A stretch of DNA of 22,204 nt from Amarolinea aalborgensis (GTDB lineage Bacteria; Chloroflexota; Anaerolineae; SSC4; Amarolineaceae): contig NZ_UETR01000047.1 in the NCBI RefSeq assembly GCF_900491745.1, positions 1 through 22,204 on the forward strand, written 5' to 3'. Shown in pieces: positions 1 through 7,829 of this stretch (position 1 is its first letter; each line of letters starts with the position of its first letter). The notes beneath the pieces were generated by a model. That model did no database searches. It was not told where the DNA came from and worked only from the letters and a program-made list of their open reading frames with translations. The translations under genes and the position numbers were made by a program.

Positions 1-941
1 CTGTCGTCCGCATAGTTGTTGCGCACCGTGCTGTGACTCATGACCAGGGTGTCCTGGTTGTAGATGCCGCCTCCTACCTCACTCACCCCGCCGCCGGGCG
101 TACCGGCCTGATTCGTGTGCACGGTGCTGCCCAGCAAGGTCAGGTTGTTTTCGTTGAAGATGCCGCCGCCGTTGGTGCCTGCGCTGTTGTTGCTGATCGT
201 GCTGTTGACCAGCGTGGCTGAGGCGGTGCTGCCAATCCACAGGCCGCCGCCGCGGTCGCTGGCGGCGTTGTTGTTGTTCAGATTCAAGTTGACGGCTTCG
301 AGTGTGCCCCCAAGCAGCGCGATGCCGCCGGCCAAGGTGGCAGCCGTGTTGTTGTTGATCGTGCTTTCTCTCAAGGTCAACGCGCCGCTTTCGTTCGCAA
401 TGCCGCCGCCGGCATTGCCGGTGCTTACATTGCTGGAGACTGTGACATTGTGCAGCGTCAGCGTGCCCGCGCTGCGGATGCCGGCGCCTAATGACGTGGT
501 GCGACCGTTGCGCAGCGTGACATCGGAGATAGTGACGGTGTTGCCGCTCAACACCTGGATAACCCGATCCAGGGTGGTTGCGCCGTTGGCGTCAATGGTG
601 GTGTTGCTGCCAACGATGGTCACATCGTCAGTGATGTCCAGGTCGCCGTTCACCGCAGTGTCATCCGCACCCACACGAGTCAGCGTGTAAGTGACATTGG
701 CTTGCAGGGTGATCGTGTCTACGCCCGCGCCCGCCGCGCACGCGTCCACCGCCTGATTCAGGTTGGCCGCACGGATGGCCTCGCGCAAGGCGCAGTCGCC
801 ATCGGCGTTCAGTTCGTCGGTCAATGTGTTGACCAGGATGTTGGCGCCATCAGGCGCCGCGGCCGGCGTCGCCCACGCAGCGCTAGACCACAACAGGCTG
901 ACCAACAAGAGCAGATGCAGCACAACTAGCCGAGCCTTCAT
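1..941 (-). CDS. Secreted CSLREA-type beta-helix repeat protein, 3' end beyond window
   Basis: Partial gene; 313 codons are visible from the ATG and the frame is open to the window edge. Residues 1-29 form a signal peptide (MKARLVV, a leucine-rich core, then AAWATPAAA). Next comes a CSLREA-like element (VNTLTDELNADGDCALREA, residues about 37-55; here the motif reads CALREA). The rest is a run of imperfect repeats of the type NNTA...GGGI, with many Asn and Gly, the pattern of right-handed parallel beta-helices (pectate-lyase-like, polymorphic outer membrane protein type). Such proteins are exported and often end in a surface anchor or sorting domain, which would lie outside this window. The start is supported by a GGGGGA stretch upstream and a good promoter at 1006-1035. 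No function beyond a surface or secreted role can be given. Confidence 0.85.
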   Translation of the reverse strand, partial: MKARLVVLHLLLLVSLLWSSAAWATPAAAPDGANILVNTLTDELNADGDCALREAIRAANLNQAVDACAAGAGVDTITLQANVTYTLTRVGADDTAVNGDLDITDDVTIVGSNTTIDANGATTLDRVIQVLSGNTVTISDVTLRNGRTTSLGAGIRSAGTLTLHNVTVSSNVSTGNAGGGIANESGALTLRESTINNNTAATLAGGIALLGGTLEAVNLNLNNNNAASDRGGGLWIGSTASATLVNSTISNNSAGTNGGGIFNENNLTLLGSTVHTNQAGTPGGGVSEVGGGIYNQDTLVMSHSTVRNNYADD

Positions 942-1005
942 GAGCTAATCCCCCATTCTTCTGTAGCCGACAGCGGGTGGCCTTTCTCGATTCACTTGAG
1001 GTACA

Positions 1006-1035
1006 AGTGTAGCACAAAAAGTGCGCATATGGCAA
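1006..1035 (-). promoter_or_regulatory. Putative sigma-70 promoter for the CSLREA-type gene
   Basis: On the minus strand, TTGCCA (1035-1030) and TACACT (1011-1006) are separated by 18 bp and lie about 65 bp upstream of the ATG at 941. The -35 box matches consensus at five of six positions. Seen by eye only. Confidence 0.5.
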
Positions 1036-1099
1036 GTAAAATATCGCATGGTTGCATGGCCTTGTCAGCGGCGCCTGTCCACACCTGCCCGTATCGCAT

Positions 1100-1128
1100 C
1101 GGACAAAATCCCGCATTTCAGGTATAAT
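1100..1128 (+). promoter_or_regulatory. Putative sigma-70 promoter for the response regulator
   Basis: CGGACA (1100-1105), a 17-bp spacer and a perfect TATAAT (1123-1128) lie 41 bp upstream of the response-regulator ATG. The space between 942 and 1169 therefore holds two divergent promoters. Confidence 0.55.
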
Positions 1129-1169
1129 CTGCGGCGCACGATGAATAACCGTCAGGCGAGGGTGAGGGA

Positions 1170-1883
1170 ATGGCCGGAGAACGTATTTTGATCGTTGAGG
1201 ACGAGCGCGCCGTCGCGCGCGGCCTGACCTATGCGCTGCAAGCCGAGGGTTTTCAAGTCACCTGGGCCGAAAACGGCCAACGGGCGCTCGACCTGACTGC
1301 GCAGACCGATCCGCACCTGATCGTGCTCGATATTCGCTTGCCCGACATCAACGGCTTCGATGTCTGCCGCCGTTTACGCAGCCAGGGCCGGCGCCAACCG
1401 ATCTTGATGCTGACGGCGCGCGACGAGGAACTGGACAAAGTGCTGGGTCTGGAGCTGGGTGCGGATGATTACGTCGTCAAGCCCTACAAGCTGCATGAGC
1501 TGATCGCGCGCATCCGCGCGCTGCTGCGCCGCGCCTATGGCGAACTGGCCGCCGCCGTGGCTGGCGCGCGCCTGCGCTTTGGCGATATCGAATTGGACCT
1601 GGAACGCCTGCTGGTCACGCGCCGCGGCCAGGCGGTGGATTTGACGCCGATCGAGTTCCGCCTCCTGCGCTACCTGGTCAGCAATGCCGAACGCCCGGTG
1701 ACCCGCGACGCGCTGATCGAAGCGGTGTGGGGCTACGAAGGCGACCTGGGCAGCGATCGCACGATTGATGTCCACATGCGCCATCTGCGCGCCAAGTTGG
1801 AGGATGACCCCGCGCGTCCCCGCTGGCTGCTGACTGTGCGCGGCATGGGTTACAAGTGGGCGCGTGAGCCAGGCAAGCCGTGA
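1170..1883 (+). CDS. OmpR/PhoB-family response regulator
   Basis: 237 aa, the usual length of the family. The receiver domain (about residues 4-115) has the acidic pair E10/D11, the phospho-acceptor D54 in VLDIRLPD, T82 in LMLTAR and K104 in YVVKPY, so all active-site residues are present. The C-terminal winged-helix domain (about 135-232) carries the typical LTPIEFRLLRYL, VTRDALIEAVWGY and RTIDVHMRHLRAKLEDD segments and ends in VRGMGYKW. It should bind DNA as a phosphorylated dimer and control transcription. GAGGGTGAGGGA precedes the ATG. No histidine kinase gene lies on either side, so its partner kinase must be encoded elsewhere and its targets are unknown. Confidence 0.93.
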   Translation: MAGERILIVEDERAVARGLTYALQAEGFQVTWAENGQRALDLTAQTDPHLIVLDIRLPDINGFDVCRRLRSQGRRQPILMLTARDEELDKVLGLELGADDYVVKPYKLHELIARIRALLRRAYGELAAAVAGARLRFGDIELDLERLLVTRRGQAVDLTPIEFRLLRYLVSNAERPVTRDALIEAVWGYEGDLGSDRTIDVHMRHLRAKLEDDPARPRWLLTVRGMGYKWAREPGKP

Positions 1884-1936
1884 GCCTGACGATGAATGGC
1901 CGACAGAAGGCCAGGATTTCACCTATCCCGAGGGCG

Positions 1937-2002
1937 CAACCGTGAATGAAAACAGCCATTCCGCGGCAATCCGTGTTCATCCGCGGCCTGTTGTCAGGTT
2001 AG
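1937..2002 (+). repeat. 66-bp direct repeat, copy 1
   Basis: Runs from CAACCGTGAATG to TTGTCAGGTTAG. It differs from copy 2 (2024-2089) at five of 66 positions. The right half is built on ATCCG[TC]G units. It lies in the non-coding gap between the response regulator and the BtuF-like gene. Confidence 0.9.
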
Positions 2003-2023
2003 TTATCCATGCGCCGGGGCGCA

Positions 2024-2089
2024 CAACCGTGGATGAAAACAGGCAATCCGTGGCGATCCGTGTTCATCCGCGGCCTGTTGTCAGGTTAG
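2024..2089 (+). repeat. 66-bp direct repeat, copy 2
   Basis: Runs from CAACCGTGGATG to TTGTCAGGTTAG, offset 87 bp from copy 1 and separated from it by 21 bp. Inside it ATCCG recurs at 2046, 2056 and 2066, a 10-bp period. The copy ends 4 bp before the ATG at 2094, so the leader and any ribosome binding site of that gene lie in repeat sequence. Confidence 0.9.
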
Positions 2090-2093
2090 CGCC

Positions 2094-2864
2094 ATGAACC
2101 CACAACGGATCGTGTCATTGGCGCCGAGTACGACCGAGATTCTGTACGCGTTGGGCGCAGGCGAGCGCGTGGTCGGCGTCACCCGCTACTGTGACTGGCC
2201 GCCGGAGGCGCGCCAGAAAGCCCTCGCTGTGGGCGGGTGGCTCGATGTCAAGGACGCCCGCCTGGCCGACCTGGCGCCTGATTTGATCGTGGCCGCAACC
2301 TCGCTGCCGGATCGCGTCAGCGCTCGCCTGGAAGCCGGTGGGCTGCCGGTGCTCAGTGTGGACCCCAAAACGATGGATGACGTTCTGGAGACGATTGACC
2401 TCATCGGTCAGGCGGTGGGCGCGGCGGTCATGGCGCGGGTGCTTGTAGATGATATTCGCCGACGCATGGCAGCCATTGCGGCGGCTTCGGCCCGCCGGCG
2501 GCGACGCCCGCGTGTCTACCTGGAGGATTGGCACAAGCCGCCCACGGCCGCCGGTTATTGGGCGCCGGAGCTGGTGGCCTGGGCAGGCGGCGAGAGCGGG
2601 CTGGCGCGGCGAAGACAACCCAGCGCGGAGGTGACGGATGCCCAGGTGCTGGCGTACGATCCCGAAGTGATCGTGCTGGCATGGAGCGGTTTTGGCATGA
2701 GCGCACAGGCGCAGCAAGTCGCGGCGCGCCCGGGCTGGGCGCAGGTGACGGCGGTGCGCAATGGGCAGATGCATGTGATAGATGATCGTCTGCTCAGTCG
2801 CCCTGGCCCACGCCTGCTGCTCGGATTACGCCAGTTGGCCGCTGTTCTGGCTGCGGTGGAGTAG
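2094..2864 (+). CDS. BtuF/TroA-like helical-backbone receptor (cobalamin or metal-chelate binding)
   Basis: 256 aa. The start RIVSLAPSTTEILYALG, then GVTRYCDWPP, a LAPDLIVA segment, an RVYLEDWHKPP segment and a closing RPGPRLLLGLRQLA are typical of the periplasmic binding protein family that includes BtuF (vitamin B12) and iron-siderophore receptors. These fold into two lobes joined by a long helix. Unlike transport receptors it begins directly with the mature domain: there is no signal peptide and no lipobox cysteine, and no ABC permease or ATPase gene adjoins it. Such stand-alone forms are often annotated as cobalamin-binding protein; the real ligand is unknown. The ATG has only a weak CAGG upstream, within the 66-bp repeat. 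The gene is followed after 4 nt by the next start. Confidence 0.8.
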   Translation: MNPQRIVSLAPSTTEILYALGAGERVVGVTRYCDWPPEARQKALAVGGWLDVKDARLADLAPDLIVAATSLPDRVSARLEAGGLPVLSVDPKTMDDVLETIDLIGQAVGAAVMARVLVDDIRRRMAAIAAASARRRRRPRVYLEDWHKPPTAAGYWAPELVAWAGGESGLARRRQPSAEVTDAQVLAYDPEVIVLAWSGFGMSAQAQQVAARPGWAQVTAVRNGQMHVIDDRLLSRPGPRLLLGLRQLAAVLAAVE

Positions 2865-2868
2865 CGCC

Positions 2869-4098
2869 TTGAATCTGCCGTTGACCGCCGCACATAAGGC
2901 CTGGTATCCCCAGGCGGTCGAGACGCTCGCAACCTGGGTTCTACAGCCGGAGCAAGCGCCCGCGGCCGCGGCTGCCTGGCCCGCCGCGGCCTGGGAAACC
3001 TTCGGCATTGCCGCCTACCTGCACGGCGTTCTGCCGCTTCTTTGGGCTATGCCGTGGCGCGCGCAGCTGCCGCTTGCGGTGCAGGATACGGTGGAGGCCG
3101 GCTATCGCGCCAACGCGCAGCGCAATGAGCGCCTGCTGGCTGACTTGAGCCGGGTGCTGACAACCCTGGCTGCAGCCGGCATCCCCGCCATGCCGCTCAA
3201 AGGCAGCCTGCTGCTCGAAGGCAACGTCTACGACGACGCAGCCCTGCGCTCACTGCACGACCTGGATTTGCTGGTGCTCCCGGAACACCTGGCCGCGGCA
3301 ACGCAAGTCTTGCAGGCGATCGGTTATCGGATCGAGAATCGCACGTGGCGCCATGTCGTGCTGCATCCGCCCGGCGCTGCGACCATCGTTTCCTGGGCGC
3401 AGGATCACCCGGACAACCCGCGCTATCTCGACCTGCACAGCCATGTACGTGAAGAGTTTCGCGGCGCCAGCTACGATCTGACGCCGCTGCTGTGGCAGCA
3501 CGCCCGGCCGCGCCCCTTCCTGGGCGTCACGGCTTGGGCGCCTGCAACCCCTGTGCTCCTGCACCACCTCGCCGTCCATGCCTCGATTTCACTGCTCGAG
3601 CGCGTGCTGCGCCTCGTCCACCTGGTTGACCTGGCGATGTTGACGCAAGGCCGGCCGACCGACGCCCTCGCGGACGCATTGATGCCCCTCAGCGCAGATG
3701 GCGCGCGCTTCCTTTACCCCGCTCTCGGCCTCTTGGCGCACTACCAGCCGCACGGTTCGCTGGCGCCGCTCACCGCACACCTGGCCGGCCAGGTGCATGC
3801 ACCGTTAAGCGCCTGGCTGCACGCCAGCCGCCTCTCCAACCGCACCTTTGGCATGGAGCCGACGACTCGCCCCGGCGAGATGCTGCGCGTTTGGCCGCGC
3901 AATCGCCGCGAGCAGCTCCTGGCCGTGCAGCGCACCATCTTCCACTCGCGCAGTGAGCTGGCCGCGCTCTACCCGCGGCTGAGCGCCTCGCCCTTCTTCT
4001 GGCTGGCGCAGATTCGTTTCTGGGGCCGCCTGGTTGCCTCGTGGACTGGTCGCAGTTGGCGCAGCGTGCGGATGCGGGGAGGCGCGCATGACGCTTAG
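2869..4098 (+). CDS. Nucleotidyltransferase-fold protein (NTP_transf_5 family)
   Basis: 409 aa from a TTG start. GGAG (2858-2861) lies 7 nt upstream and overlaps the end of the preceding gene. An in-frame ATG at 2782 would force an 83-bp overlap and add residues with no family likeness, so it was not chosen. The core GIPAMPLKGSLLL...LRSLHDLDLLV (K111; D131 and D133 from the TTG) matches the family of uncharacterised nucleotidyltransferases, where the DxD pair would bind metal. Members often sit in polysaccharide or peptide-modification clusters; their substrates are mostly unknown. Its 3' end overlaps the flippase gene by 11 nt, so the two are probably co-translated. Confidence 0.75.
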   Translation: MNLPLTAAHKAWYPQAVETLATWVLQPEQAPAAAAAWPAAAWETFGIAAYLHGVLPLLWAMPWRAQLPLAVQDTVEAGYRANAQRNERLLADLSRVLTTLAAAGIPAMPLKGSLLLEGNVYDDAALRSLHDLDLLVLPEHLAAATQVLQAIGYRIENRTWRHVVLHPPGAATIVSWAQDHPDNPRYLDLHSHVREEFRGASYDLTPLLWQHARPRPFLGVTAWAPATPVLLHHLAVHASISLLERVLRLVHLVDLAMLTQGRPTDALADALMPLSADGARFLYPALGLLAHYQPHGSLAPLTAHLAGQVHAPLSAWLHASRLSNRTFGMEPTTRPGEMLRVWPRNRREQLLAVQRTIFHSRSELAALYPRLSASPFFWLAQIRFWGRLVASWTGRSWRSVRMRGGAHDA

Positions 4099-5695
4099 TC
4101 TGCGCCGCGCGGCCGCGCTCGTCCTGGGGTTGACGCTGACGGTGAACGCCTTGAACTATCTGCGCGACGCCGCGCTGGCCGCGCGCTTCGGCGCCAGCCC
4201 AACCAGCGACGCCCTCTTCAGCGCGCTCCTGCTGCCGGCCATCTTGCAGCAGATGCTCGTGGCTGGCACCTTAGCGCCGGCCGTGGTGCCCGTGTACCTG
4301 GAGGTGCGGCGCACGAGCCAGGCCCGCGCCTGGCGCCTGATCTGGCAGGCGCTGCTCGGCGTCGCCGGCGGGCTGATTCCGCTGGCGGCGCTGGCCGTTT
4401 GGCAGGCCCCCGCGCTGGTCAACGTGCTTTTCCCCGGCTTCGACGCCGCCACGCAGGCTATGACCGTGCAGGCGCTGCGGTTCTTTCTGCCAGGCGCAGT
4501 CTGCCTGATCCTGGCCGGCCTCACCGGCGCGCTGCTCAACGCGCACGAGCACTTTGTCGTGCCTGCGCTCACGCCTGGCCTGGGGAGCGCGGCGGCGTTG
4601 GCGTTGCTGGCGTTGCAGCCCGCGGCCGCCGTTCCCGCCGTGGCGTTGGTCGTCGCCCTGGCGATGGGCGTGCAGTTCCTGGTACACGTGCCCGCGTTGC
4701 TGGTCACCGCGCGGCCAGGCCGCGACCCGTTGCCCAGCGATGCGCCGGTCGGGCGGCCCAGTCGTGCGCCCTGGCAGCGCGTGCTCAGCCTCAGCCTGCC
4801 GCTCTTCGCCTACGTCAGCCTGTCGCAGATCACAACGCTGGTGGAGCGCGTCTTTGCCTCGCACTTGGGCGCGGGCGCCGTGGCGCGCTTGACGCTGGCG
4901 CAGAAACTTTCGTCGTTGCCGCTCTTTCTGGTGGCCGGCTCCCTGGCCGTGGTCATTTTCCCCAGGCTGGCTGCCCTGCAGGTAGACGGTGCGGCTTTCC
5001 GCGCGGCGCTGGCTGCGGGGCTGCGTTCTGCGCTGCCGCTGCTGCTCATCAGCACGGTCTGGCTCATCAGCGGCAGTCAGCTCCTGGTGGCGCTGCTCTA
5101 TCAACACGGCCGCTTTTCCGCGCAGGACAGCGCGCTGACCGCCGGGCTGCTGCAGGGCTATGCGTTGGGGTTGGCGCCGGCCGGCCTGGGCGCTATTCTG
5201 CTCAAAGCCCTGCACGCACGCCAGGATGTACGTTCCCCGCTGGCCGTGGCCGCCGTCAGCCTGGTCTGTTACCTGGCCCTGGCGGCCCTGTGCAGCCGCG
5301 CGTGGGGCGCCGTGGGATTGGCGCTGGCGCTTTCGACCACCGCCGTCATCTCCACCTGCCTGCTGGCCCTGGTCCTGGTGCAGCGGCATCAAGCCCTGGC
5401 CTGGCGGCGCCTGTTGACCGATCTGCGGGCGCTTTTGCCCGCGACGTTGGCGGCTTTGGCCGTCGGCTGGCTGGCGGAAGCCTGGCTGCGGACTTCGGCG
5501 AGCTCAGTCGAGCCGCCGACGCCGGGCGCGGCGCTGCCCGCGCTCCTCTTGCGCCTGCTCGTCCTGGCCCTGGCTGGCGGCAGCGTCTTTTTTCTCTTGG
5601 CCCGCCGCGCCGGCTTTGTGCAGGGCGACTTGCGCGCCTGGTTCGGGCGACTGCGGGGCCGCGGGCCGGCGCCGGGTTCGCAGTCGAAGGTCTAA
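4088..5695 (+). CDS. murJ: MurJ/MviN-type lipid-linked saccharide flippase
   Basis: 535 aa, very hydrophobic, with about 12-14 predicted membrane helices. The N-terminus (NALNYLRDAALAARFG, then SDALFSALLLPAILQQ and AGTLAPAVVPVY) aligns by eye with the MVF family signature, where MurJ has VRDxxLAxxFG, ADAFxxAFRLPN and GAFSxAFVPV. MurJ moves lipid II across the inner membrane during peptidoglycan synthesis. Some family members instead serve exopolysaccharide or other lipid-linked sugars, and the neighbouring glycosyltransferase makes that possible here. The start ATG at 4088 is preceded by GGGGAGG (4077-4083) and lies inside the end of the upstream gene; an in-frame ATG at 4034 was rejected because it adds a non-hydrophobic leader and more overlap. 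The last residues are charged and cytoplasmic. Confidence 0.8.
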   Translation: MTLSLRRAAALVLGLTLTVNALNYLRDAALAARFGASPTSDALFSALLLPAILQQMLVAGTLAPAVVPVYLEVRRTSQARAWRLIWQALLGVAGGLIPLAALAVWQAPALVNVLFPGFDAATQAMTVQALRFFLPGAVCLILAGLTGALLNAHEHFVVPALTPGLGSAAALALLALQPAAAVPAVALVVALAMGVQFLVHVPALLVTARPGRDPLPSDAPVGRPSRAPWQRVLSLSLPLFAYVSLSQITTLVERVFASHLGAGAVARLTLAQKLSSLPLFLVAGSLAVVIFPRLAALQVDGAAFRAALAAGLRSALPLLLISTVWLISGSQLLVALLYQHGRFSAQDSALTAGLLQGYALGLAPAGLGAILLKALHARQDVRSPLAVAAVSLVCYLALAALCSRAWGAVGLALALSTTAVISTCLLALVLVQRHQALAWRRLLTDLRALLPATLAALAVGWLAEAWLRTSASSVEPPTPGAALPALLLRLLVLALAGGSVFFLLARRAGFVQGDLRAWFGRLRGRGPAPGSQSKV

Positions 5696-5699
5696 GCCC

Positions 5700-6818
5700 A
5701 TGCACGTCATTTTCGATATGACTTTTCCCGCGCGCAACCGCAGCGGCATCGGCGTTTACGGCCGGGAGCTGCTGGCGGCGCTGCGCCGCGGCGCACCGGC
5801 GGGCTGGGCGATCGAGGCTTTTTGCGCGCCCGGCTTTGCGTACAAGCCGGATGCGCTGCGCAAGGTGGCCGACGGCGCAGCCTTTGTGCTCGGCATCGAA
5901 GCCGCGCTGCCGCTGCATGTTTGGCGGCGACGGCCTGACCTGCTGCACGCGCCGGCCTTCATTGCGCCGCTTCTGCCCCTCGGCTGCCGGTTGGTGCTCA
6001 GTTGTCATGACACCATCCTGGAGGACGGCTGGCAGGGGTTCCATCCGGCCTGGCGCCTTTTTCACCGCCTGTCCATGCAGCGCGGGCTGCGCCGCGCCGC
6101 GGCCGTGCTGACGCCATCGCAGCAGACCGCGCGCGATCTGGCGCGGGTCTACGGCGTAGACGCCGCCCGGCTGCACGTCATTCCCCACGGACTCAACCCG
6201 GTCTTTCGGCCCGCGGCGCCGGCGTCGGTGCAGACTGTGCTGGCGCGCCTGGGCGTACGGCCGCCATTCGTGCTGTGCGTCAGCGCGCAGGTCGAGCGCA
6301 AGAACCTGGTGCGTCTGCTGGAGGCGTTCGACCGCGTACACCGCGTGCGCGTGCAGCCTGACCTGGCGCTGGCGCTGGTCGGTCCGCCTGGCAACGCCAG
6401 CCTGCGCGTGCAGCAAACCATCACCCGGCTCGATCTGCAGACTGCGGTTCACTGCCTGCCGGCGGTCACAGACAGCGACCTGGCCGCGCTCTACAGCGGC
6501 GCAGCGCTCTTCGTCTTTCCCTCGCTCGCCGAGGGCTTTGGCCTGCCGATCGTGGAAGCGCAGGCGTGCGGCGCGACCGTGGTTACCAGCAACTGCGGCG
6601 CGATGGCCGAGGTGGCCGGCGGCGCGGCCATCCTCGTGGATCCGACGCGGGTGGATGCGCTGGCCGATGCCATGCAGCAGGCGCTGACCGATCACGCCGC
6701 CCGCGCGCGCCTGCAGGCGCAGGGCTTGGCGCATGCGGCTGCGTTCACCTGGGCGCGCACGGCGCAGGCGACCCTGGATGTCTATGAGCAGGTCGCACAC
6801 ACCCAAAAGAAAGCATAA
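5700..6818 (+). CDS. Glycosyltransferase family 4 (GT-B fold)
   Basis: 372 aa. The N-terminal acceptor lobe starts HVIFDMTFPARNRSGIGVYGRELL, with the glycine-rich loop typical of GT4 enzymes. The C-terminal donor lobe has FVLCVSAQVERKNLVRLLEAF and the E-x7-E motif in AEGFGLPIVEA (E278 and E286), which binds the nucleotide-sugar donor, followed by TSNCGAMAEVAGGAAILVDP. It probably moves a hexose (mannose-like enzymes are common in this group) onto a lipid-linked or other glycan at the inner membrane face. The ATG follows the flippase stop by 4 nt, with AAGG (5687-5690) upstream. An earlier in-frame start at 5616 would overlap the flippase gene and has no family likeness. Confidence 0.87.
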   Translation: MHVIFDMTFPARNRSGIGVYGRELLAALRRGAPAGWAIEAFCAPGFAYKPDALRKVADGAAFVLGIEAALPLHVWRRRPDLLHAPAFIAPLLPLGCRLVLSCHDTILEDGWQGFHPAWRLFHRLSMQRGLRRAAAVLTPSQQTARDLARVYGVDAARLHVIPHGLNPVFRPAAPASVQTVLARLGVRPPFVLCVSAQVERKNLVRLLEAFDRVHRVRVQPDLALALVGPPGNASLRVQQTITRLDLQTAVHCLPAVTDSDLAALYSGAALFVFPSLAEGFGLPIVEAQACGATVVTSNCGAMAEVAGGAAILVDPTRVDALADAMQQALTDHAARARLQAQGLAHAAAFTWARTAQATLDVYEQVAHTQKKA

Positions 6819-6824
6819 CGAACC

Positions 6825-7694
6825 ATGACCATTGCCATCCGAGACCTGACGACGTTCGACGAATTTCAGCAGGTGCGCCAGATTCAACAGCGCTGTTGGG
6901 GCTTCACCCACGGCGAAGGGCTGTATGCGCCCCTGCTCATCTCGGCTGCGCGCAACGGCGGCATGGTGCTCGGCGCGTTCGATGGCGCGCAGATGATCGG
7001 CTTCCTCTTCGGCTTCCTGGGCATGAACCCCGATCGGCGCCTCAAGCTCTGCTCGCAAACCATGGGCGTGCTGCCGGACTATCGCAACCGCGGCGTCGCC
7101 GCGCAGCTCAAATGGGCGCAGCGCGTGCGGATGCTGGCCGTGGGCATTGATTTGATCACCTGGACGTTCGACCCGCTGGAAGCGCCCAATGCGCGCCTGA
7201 ATCTGCACACCCTGGGCGCCACGGTTTTCGCCTACGACCGCAACCTCTTTGGTGAAGACTTTGGCGAGCTGGGGCGCGGCTTGCCCAGCGACCGCTTTCA
7301 GGCCAGTTGGTGGATCAGCAGTCCCCGCGTCAACCGCCTGGCGGCCGGCGAGGCTGCGCCGCCCGAGCAACTGGCCGGCCCCCAAGCCAATCCGTGCGCC
7401 GGCGACGGCCTGGCGCGGCGCATCGTCCACACCGACCTGGCGCTCTCGTCGCCCGTGGTGCACGTCGAGATCCCAGCGGACATCCAGGCCCTCAAACGGG
7501 CCGATCTGGCCCTGGCGCGGGATTGGCGCCAGCAAACGCGTCTTGTGTTCGAAGCCTATCTCGGCCGCGGCTATGTCGTGACCGATCTGCTGCGCCTCCC
7601 TGCGCCCGGTGGTCGGCAAGCGATCTATCGCCTGCAAAGAGATGACGGGCCATACGGCGAACGCGTTTTGGGCTTTGCTGGTTATGGACTATAA
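6825..7694 (+). CDS. GNAT acetyltransferase, COG3375-like
   Basis: 289 aa. The N-terminal 150 residues hold a GNAT fold: the acetyl-CoA loop is in MGVLPDYRNRGVAAQLKWAQR (RNRGVA, residues 87-92). It continues with WTFDPLEAPNARLNLHTLGA, then YDRNLFGEDFG and GLPSDRFQASWW, the diagnostic run of the COG3375 predicted acetyltransferases. The last 120 residues are a less conserved second part. The substrate is not known. The gene starts 6 nt after the glycosyltransferase stop and is likely the last gene of this unit. The final codons contain a TATAAT that may serve the next operon. Confidence 0.85.
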   Translation: MTIAIRDLTTFDEFQQVRQIQQRCWGFTHGEGLYAPLLISAARNGGMVLGAFDGAQMIGFLFGFLGMNPDRRLKLCSQTMGVLPDYRNRGVAAQLKWAQRVRMLAVGIDLITWTFDPLEAPNARLNLHTLGATVFAYDRNLFGEDFGELGRGLPSDRFQASWWISSPRVNRLAAGEAAPPEQLAGPQANPCAGDGLARRIVHTDLALSSPVVHVEIPADIQALKRADLALARDWRQQTRLVFEAYLGRGYVVTDLLRLPAPGGRQAIYRLQRDDGPYGERVLGFAGYGL

Positions 7695-7695
7695 T
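7668..7695 (+). promoter_or_regulatory. Putative promoter for yvcK-pgk-tpiA
   Basis: TTGGGC (7668-7673), a 16-bp spacer and a perfect TATAAT (7690-7695). The -10 box overlaps the TAA stop of the acetyltransferase gene. The following 134 bp (7696-7829) carry no gene and would be the leader; an AGAAGGA (7812-7818) precedes the yvcK ATG. Confidence 0.45.
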
Positions 7696-7829
7696 TCAGG
7701 CGAGTGGCCCACATAGGTCCATGCCTGTGATGTGTACACCGGGAAAGCAATTGAGGTAATGCATGGTTACTGGCTGGCGCAGCCGGACGCATTTCGTTTG
7801 TTGGCAAGATCAGAAGGAACCCTCCGCCC

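Noticed and set aside
1937..2089. CRISPR array
   Set aside because: There are only two copies, the repeat is too long and no cas gene is near.
1864..2097. Open frame of 77 codons across the 66-bp repeats
   Set aside because: It overlaps the response-regulator end, its sequence merely repeats the DNA repeat, and it has no family likeness.
2782..2868. Longer N-terminus for the NTP_transf_5 protein
   Set aside because: It would overlap the BtuF-like gene by 83 bp and encode residues without family likeness; the TTG at 2869 has a well placed GGAG.
4399..5721. Open frame of 440 codons on the plus strand overlapping murJ
   Set aside because: It lies in another frame of the flippase gene and is Ala-, Gly- and Arg-rich without any domain.
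5346..7637. A very long open frame of 763 codons on the minus strand
   Set aside because: It is antisense to the flippase, glycosyltransferase and acetyltransferase genes, whose motifs are clear, and its own sequence is Arg-, Gln- and Gly-rich without domains. Such shadows are common in GC-rich DNA.
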